The position numbers and the translations under genes are program-made. Positions 6,918 to 9,386 of a stretch of 9,386 bases of DNA are shown here, in pieces (within the stretch, counting starts at the first letter, position 1; each line of letters starts with the position of its first letter). The notes under the pieces were generated by a model that was not told where the DNA came from, did no database searches, and worked only from the letters and a program-made list of their open reading frames with translations. The DNA comes from JAVZGQ01 sp038998365 (GTDB taxonomy: Archaea > Aenigmatarchaeota > Aenigmatarchaeia > CG10238-14 > SCSR01), in contig JAVZHJ010000030.1 of assembly GCA_038998365.1 (NCBI GenBank), positions 1 to 9,386 of the forward strand, written 5' to 3'.

Positions 6918-7433
6918 TTATCTCGTCAAAGCTTTTCTTTCCATCTCCACAAATTCTTTATGTCTGTGTTCAATTTCACCTAAAGTTTTCTGAATTCTCT
7001 CATGCTCTCTCTTCAATTCTTCTGGCATTGGCAGCTTCTCTTTCAAATAGTAATTGTAAAGAGCTTCATGCAAAGCATCTAAAGCCAAAATTGAGCAATG
7101 AATTTTTATTGGTGGTAAGGGCTTGCCAAGCTTTTTTATCAAATCTTCTTTTTTTATTCTCACTACTTCTTCCAAAGTTTTTCCTTTAACCATTGTTGTG
7201 AGCATGCTACTGTTTGCAATAGCTACGATACAACCAAAAGTCTCAAACTTTATGTCTTTGATTATTTTTTCACCTTTTTTGTTTTTTCCAATTTTCAAAT
7301 AAAGTCTCATAACGTCACCACAGATCAAGTTTCCCGCTTCACCTGTAGCATCAGGATTTTTGATTCTACCCATGTTTCTTGGTTTTTTGAAGTGTTCAAT
7401 TATTTGCTTGGAATAAGGCAAAGATTGCTTCAC
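6918..7433 (-). CDS. iscU: Fe-S cluster assembly scaffold protein IscU
   Basis: IscU receives sulfur from IscS and iron, assembles a [2Fe-2S] cluster and hands it to target proteins in the cytoplasm. All ligands are present: C38 and D40 in NLICGD, C68 in ETFGC, and H112-C113 in KIHCSILALDAL. The N-terminus (YSKQIIEHFKKPRNMG) is typical. The segment after the second cysteine reads GCIVAIANSSM where GCGSAIASSS is usual. The protein is 171 residues, about 40 longer than bacterial IscU, because of a highly charged helical C-terminal tail (about 135-171). Translation starts at GTG one base after the iscS stop; no in-frame ATG lies near. GGTGA overlaps the iscS stop, so coupling by ribosome re-initiation is likely. 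Confidence 0.94.
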   Translation of the reverse strand: MKQSLPYSKQIIEHFKKPRNMGRIKNPDATGEAGNLICGDVMRLYLKIGKNKKGEKIIKDIKFETFGCIVAIANSSMLTTMVKGKTLEEVVRIKKEDLIKKLGKPLPPIKIHCSILALDALHEALYNYYLKEKLPMPEELKREHERIQKTLGEIEHRHKEFVEMERKALTR

Positions 7434-7434
7434 A

Positions 7435-8595
7435 TCACCACTTCCCTTTGTAAGGTGAAATTTCTCTCAACCTTGCAACAATATCAGGCAAAACTTCAAG
7501 CACATAATCAACTTCTTCTTTTTTCGTCCATTTTCCCAAGCTTAACCTCAAGCTCCCATGAGCTTCATGAGGCTTCAAGCCTATCGCTAGCAAAACATGG
7601 CTTGGCTCTAGAGATTCTGAAGAACAAGCTGAGCCAGTTGAAGCAGCTATTCCTTTCATGTCCAAGAAAGCTATCAAGCTTTCACCCTCTATGAAATCAA
7701 ATCTAAAGTTTGCATTGTTCGGCAATCTTTTTGTTGGATGGCCATTCAAGTAAGATTTTTCTATTTTTAGAACTCCTTTAATTAGCTTATCTCTAAACTT
7801 TGTCAACCTCCTAGCTTCAGCTTTCATCTCTTTCTTAGCAATTTCAACCGCAGCACCAAAACCAACTATAGCTGCAACATTTACTGTGCTTGATCTCAAT
7901 CCAAACTCATGACCGCCACCGTGCAATAAAGGCTCAATTTTTACTTCATCGGCAATAAACAAAACCCCCACACCCTTTGGACCGTACATCTTATGCGCGC
8001 TTGCAGTGAGCAAATCAACATTCATCTTTTCCACATCAACAGGAATTTTTCCATAACTTTGAGCAGCATCTGTATGAAAATAAACTCCTTTTTTCCTACA
8101 AATTTTTCCTATTTCTTCTATTGGCTCTATTGTTCCAATTTCATTGTTTGCATGCATGATTGAAACCAAAATAGTATCTTTTCTTATCGCTTCTTCCACT
8201 TTTCCGACATCAACCAAACCATACTTATCAACAGGCAAGTAAGTGACTTCAAACCCCTGAGCTTCAAGCCAGCGAGCAGCTTCAAGGATGCAGTGATGCT
8301 CAATTGCTGAAACAATTATATGCTTCCCTTTATCGCGATTTGCAAAAGCTATTCCCTTCAAAGTAAAATTGTTTGCTTCGGTTGCACTGCCAGTAAAAAC
8401 TACTTTACCACTTTTAGCATTCATAAGCTTGGCAACTTTTTCTCTAGAATCTTCCAAAGCTTTCTTCGCTTCTTGACCAAAAGAATGTAAGCTCATGGTG
8501 TTTCCAAATTTTTTTGAGAAGTAAGGCAACATGGCTTTCAAAACTCTTGGGTCTGTTGGAGTTGTGGCTGCATAATCCATATAAATTCTCTTCAT
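7435..8595 (-). CDS. iscS: Cysteine desulfurase IscS (NifS-like, class V aminotransferase fold)
   Basis: The PLP enzyme converts L-cysteine to L-alanine and passes the sulfur as a persulfide to IscU, and probably to tRNA thiolation. The 386-residue length is normal. Visible hallmarks are the N-terminal YMDYAATTPTDPRVL, the active-site histidine region AIEHHCILE (98-106), HTDAAQS (174-180, with D176 and Q179 contacting PLP), the Schiff-base lysine K202 in SAHKMYGPKG, and the persulfide cysteine C324 in GSACSS on the mobile loop. The loop has the short IscS/NifS group I form. It starts 3 bp after the 33-aa microprotein gene, with an SD inside that gene, and is followed 1 bp later by iscU. The arrangement is HTH regulator, microprotein, iscS, iscU. 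Confidence 0.97.
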   Translation of the reverse strand: MKRIYMDYAATTPTDPRVLKAMLPYFSKKFGNTMSLHSFGQEAKKALEDSREKVAKLMNAKSGKVVFTGSATEANNFTLKGIAFANRDKGKHIIVSAIEHHCILEAARWLEAQGFEVTYLPVDKYGLVDVGKVEEAIRKDTILVSIMHANNEIGTIEPIEEIGKICRKKGVYFHTDAAQSYGKIPVDVEKMNVDLLTASAHKMYGPKGVGVLFIADEVKIEPLLHGGGHEFGLRSSTVNVAAIVGFGAAVEIAKKEMKAEARRLTKFRDKLIKGVLKIEKSYLNGHPTKRLPNNANFRFDFIEGESLIAFLDMKGIAASTGSACSSESLEPSHVLLAIGLKPHEAHGSLRLSLGKWTKKEEVDYVLEVLPDIVARLREISPYKGKW

Positions 8596-8598
8596 CTT

Positions 8599-8700
8599 TC
8601 ACAACCTCTGAACGCTTTTTCTCCTGAATCCTTTCTTATAAACTCTTTTGTATTTTTTCTTCTTTTCAGGGAATTCTATCTTATCAACATCAAAGCTCAT
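8599..8700 (-). CDS. 33-residue basic microprotein in the isc operon
   Basis: A 33-codon frame runs from ATG 8700 to TGA 8599. The product starts MSFDVDKIEFPEKKKKY and continues with KRVYKKGFRRKSVQRL, an acidic start and a very basic remainder. The support is contextual. It fills the gap between the HTH gene and iscS with only 4 and 3 bases to spare. It has a strong SD (GAGGTGA, 8711-8705) at proper spacing, and its last codons carry the iscS SD. It could be a nucleic-acid-binding or IscS/IscU-interacting microprotein, or a translated leader that couples regulator and iscS translation. No family is recognised. Confidence 0.6.
   Translation of the reverse strand: MSFDVDKIEFPEKKKKYKRVYKKGFRRKSVQRL
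8603..8608 (-). promoter_or_regulatory. Shine-Dalgarno site for iscS
   Basis: GAGGTT on the minus strand lies inside the last codons of the microprotein gene, seven bases before the iscS ATG at 8595. It fixes the iscS start and indicates coupled translation. Confidence 0.6.
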
Positions 8701-8704
8701 TAAA

Positions 8705-8711
8705 TCACCTC
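8705..8711 (-). promoter_or_regulatory. Shine-Dalgarno site for the 33-aa microprotein
   Basis: GAGGTGA overlaps the HTH gene's TGA stop and sits four bases before the ATG at 8700. It is one of the best SD matches in the window and the main reason to regard the microprotein as translated. Confidence 0.65.
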
Positions 8712-9007
8712 ATCCCTTTCTTGCAATATTCACAAACAATTTTTTGGAAGTCGGAGCTCTTGAAAGATTTTTTCAAAATTGCTTTAACTATTTCATCAGA
8801 AATTTTCTTCACAGTTTCACTTTTTTCCAACTTTCTTATTTCTTCTGTGTATTTTCCTGTCAAATACTTGCTTATTGCAGCTTGAGTTAAGCCAAGCTTT
8901 TTTGCTATTTCTTCTTGCTTTAGACCTTTAGCATACAACTGCTTTGTTGCTTTGACTCTAACAGCAGGGATTATTTGTCTTACCATAACTTCGCAGAGCA
9001 CTGACAT
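8705..9007 (-). CDS. Small HTH transcriptional regulator (COG2522-like) heading the isc operon
   Basis: The 100-residue protein has an N-terminal segment MSVLCEVMVRQIIPAVRV followed by a helix-turn-helix (about 17-50: KQEEIAKKLGLTQAAISKYL, with the recognition helix near 42-50). A charged helical region follows, ending in VCEYCKKGMR. This matches the layout of archaeal COG2522 predicted regulators, which resemble the DNA-binding domain of the ThiR family without its ligand domain. Three cysteines (C5, C92, C95) could bind a cluster or metal. ATG 9007 is chosen because it lies 26 bp from a TATA box; the longer open frame to 9178 reads antisense through the tRNA and is an artefact. As first gene of the operon it may control iscSU and itself (inference). 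Confidence 0.85.
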   Translation of the reverse strand: MSVLCEVMVRQIIPAVRVKATKQLYAKGLKQEEIAKKLGLTQAAISKYLTGKYTEEIRKLEKSETVKKISDEIVKAILKKSFKSSDFQKIVCEYCKKGMR

Positions 9008-9028
9008 GATATTCTTTATAACTTGGTT

Positions 9029-9037
9029 ATATTTATA
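9029..9037 (-). promoter_or_regulatory. TATA box of the HTH-microprotein-iscS-iscU operon
   Basis: TATAAATAT on the minus strand is centred 26 bp before the ATG at 9007. Transcription should therefore begin at or near the start codon, giving a leaderless mRNA; no SD precedes this ATG. The upstream CGAAAGC can serve as BRE and is part of the adjacent palindrome. Confidence 0.7.
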
Positions 9038-9038
9038 G

Positions 9039-9048
9039 CTTTCGAAAG
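9039..9048. promoter_or_regulatory. CTTTCGAAAG palindrome between back-to-back promoters
   Basis: This perfect 10-bp inverted repeat lies between the isc TATA box (9029-9037) and the tRNA-Gly TATA box (9054-9062). Half of it abuts the isc TATA box in the BRE position. It could be a TFB contact for either direction, or an operator for the HTH protein encoded next to it (inference). Confidence 0.4.
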
Positions 9049-9053
9049 GGAGA

Positions 9054-9062
9054 TTTATAAAA
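9054..9062 (+). promoter_or_regulatory. TATA box of tRNA-Gly
   Basis: TTTATAAAA is centred 27 bp upstream of the tRNA's first base (9085), standard archaeal promoter spacing. Confidence 0.7.
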
Positions 9063-9084
9063 TAAGAGAAGAAAATTAAATCAT

Positions 9085-9157
9085 GCGCCAGTAGTCTAGC
9101 CTGGTAGGACACGAGCTTCCCAAGCTTGGGACCCGGGTTCAAATCCCGGCTGGCGCA
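9085..9157 (+). tRNA. tRNA-Gly (anticodon CCC, reads GGG)
   Basis: The 73-nt gene folds into a full cloverleaf. Acceptor GCGCCAG pairs with CTGGCGC (9085-9091 / 9150-9156), with discriminator A at 9157. U8 and A9 are present. D-stem GTCT pairs with GGAC. The anticodon stem CGAGC pairs with GCTTG (one G-U), with loop TTCCCAA and anticodon CCC at 9119-9121. The variable loop has four bases, and T-stem CCGGG pairs with CCCGG around TTCAAAT. G1-C72, C2-G71, G3-C70, C35 and C36 fit glycine identity. There is no intron and no encoded CCA (TAA follows). GC is about 63%, far above the surroundings. It is divergent from the isc operon. Confidence 0.96.
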
Positions 9158-9250
9158 TAAGATTCTATTCCTATACATAGGTGTTTATTAGCCGATAAGA
9201 GTAGTCTAGAAATAAGATGAAGATTCATGATTAAGATAAAAGATTATAAC

Positions 9251-9264
9251 ATTTTCTAGAAAAT
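9251..9264. repeat. 14-bp perfect palindrome
   Basis: ATTTTCTAGAAAAT is an exact inverted repeat in the gap after tRNA-Gly, about 75 bp before the start of the last partial gene. It may be a regulator site or chance in AT-rich sequence. It lacks a following T run that would suggest a terminator. Confidence 0.35.
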
Positions 9265-9301
9265 AGAGAAATCGGATAGAGGTGTTAGATATGCAAAAAA
9301 G

Positions 9302-9309
9302 TTTATAAT
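9302..9309 (+). promoter_or_regulatory. TATA-like box before the right-edge partial gene
   Basis: TTTATAAT, preceded by an A-rich BRE-like AAAAAAG, is centred about 33 bp before the ATG at 9339. It would give a very short leader of roughly seven bases. Confidence 0.4.
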
Positions 9310-9338
9310 GAAAAGACAAATTTTGTATTGTAAAAATA

Positions 9339-9386
9339 ATGAAAAGTGGTTTATCCATTATTAAAATAGTAGGAATAATTTTTGGT
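9339..9386 (+). CDS. Partial 5' end of a probable secreted or membrane protein
   Basis: An ATG opens a frame running to the window end (16 codons): MKSGLSIIKIVGIIFG. A lysine followed by a hydrophobic Ile/Gly-rich run is the form of a signal peptide or first membrane helix. A TATA-like box upstream supports a real start; there is no SD. It is too short to name, and a competing open frame exists on the minus strand. Confidence 0.42.
   Translation, partial: MKSGLSIIKIVGIIFG

Larger units (their letters stand above)
9158..9338. other. Intergenic stretch after tRNA-Gly with no clear gene
   Basis: These 181 AT-rich bases hold no convincing coding frame. Visible items are an imperfect inverted repeat CCTATACATAGG at 9170-9181 soon after the tRNA, a 10-base echo of the tRNA D-arm sequence at 9200-9209, a 14-bp palindrome at 9251-9264 and a TATA-like box at 9302-9309. 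No CRISPR, rRNA or recognisable snoRNA box pair was seen. Confidence 0.5.

Noticed and set aside
7392..7694. 100-aa plus-strand frame opposite iscS/iscU
   Set aside because: Antisense shadow of two well-supported genes, with Leu/Ser/His-rich composition.
9200..9209. Second copy of AGTAGTCTAG, also found in the tRNA at 9090-9099
   Set aside because: Ten bases in the D-arm rather than the 3' end, which is the usual attachment core. Flanks do not match, so chance is the simplest explanation.
9206..9385. Minus-strand open frame of about 60 codons reaching the right edge
   Set aside because: The translation is a Phe/Ile/Asn-rich string typical of AT-rich noncoding DNA, it has no domain-like pattern, and it overlaps a better plus-strand start with a TATA box. 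It remains possible as a gene tail until the sequence is extended.
1..9386. CRISPR arrays, transposons, toxin-antitoxin or defence genes
   Set aside because: No regularly spaced direct repeats, transposase motifs, terminal inverted repeats or recognisable defence domains were seen on either strand.

Overview
The window looks archaeal and AT-rich. Archaeal signs are: TATA boxes centred about 24-27 bp from gene or tRNA starts, with no Shine-Dalgarno (SD) site on some first genes; SD sites inside operons; a tRNA with no encoded CCA; AGA/AGG-rich arginine use; a PGF-pre-PGF surface protein; COG1361-type secreted proteins; and a COG2522-like HTH regulator. The Cys-rich surface modules resemble those common in DPANN lineages (Woesearchaeota, Pacearchaeota, Aenigmarchaeota), but the lineage cannot be fixed from this window.

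Left part (1-3752): a divergent pair shares one AT-rich promoter box. A gene truncated by the window edge reads leftward and may be a phosphoribosyltransferase. Rightward runs a four-gene set: a small anchored extracytoplasmic protein, a MacB/LolD-type ABC ATPase, a signal-peptide COG1361/CARDB-like protein with a C-terminal anchor, and a MacB/FtsX-type permease. The last three are tightly coupled and probably form one envelope-acting ABC system, with the COG1361 protein as its extracellular part.

Middle (3787-6308): a leftward gene encodes a 589-residue surface protein with 20 N-glycosylation sequons packed into its N-terminal half, followed by Cys-rich, PGF-pre-PGF and thrombospondin-like modules and a membrane anchor. 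Divergent from it is a five-helix membrane protein of unknown function, which runs tail-to-tail into the next leftward gene.

Right part (6312-9007): a leftward operon encodes an HTH regulator, a previously unlisted 33-residue basic microprotein, cysteine desulfurase IscS and scaffold IscU. An unrecognised 191-aa gene follows, possibly on its own promoter. This is a compact Fe-S cluster assembly locus, and the regulator carries three cysteines that could sense clusters or redox state (inference).

Right edge: tRNA-Gly(CCC) is divergent from the isc operon. The two promoters lie back-to-back around a perfect CTTTCGAAAG palindrome. After about 180 bp with no clear gene, the window ends in the likely start of another secreted or membrane protein.
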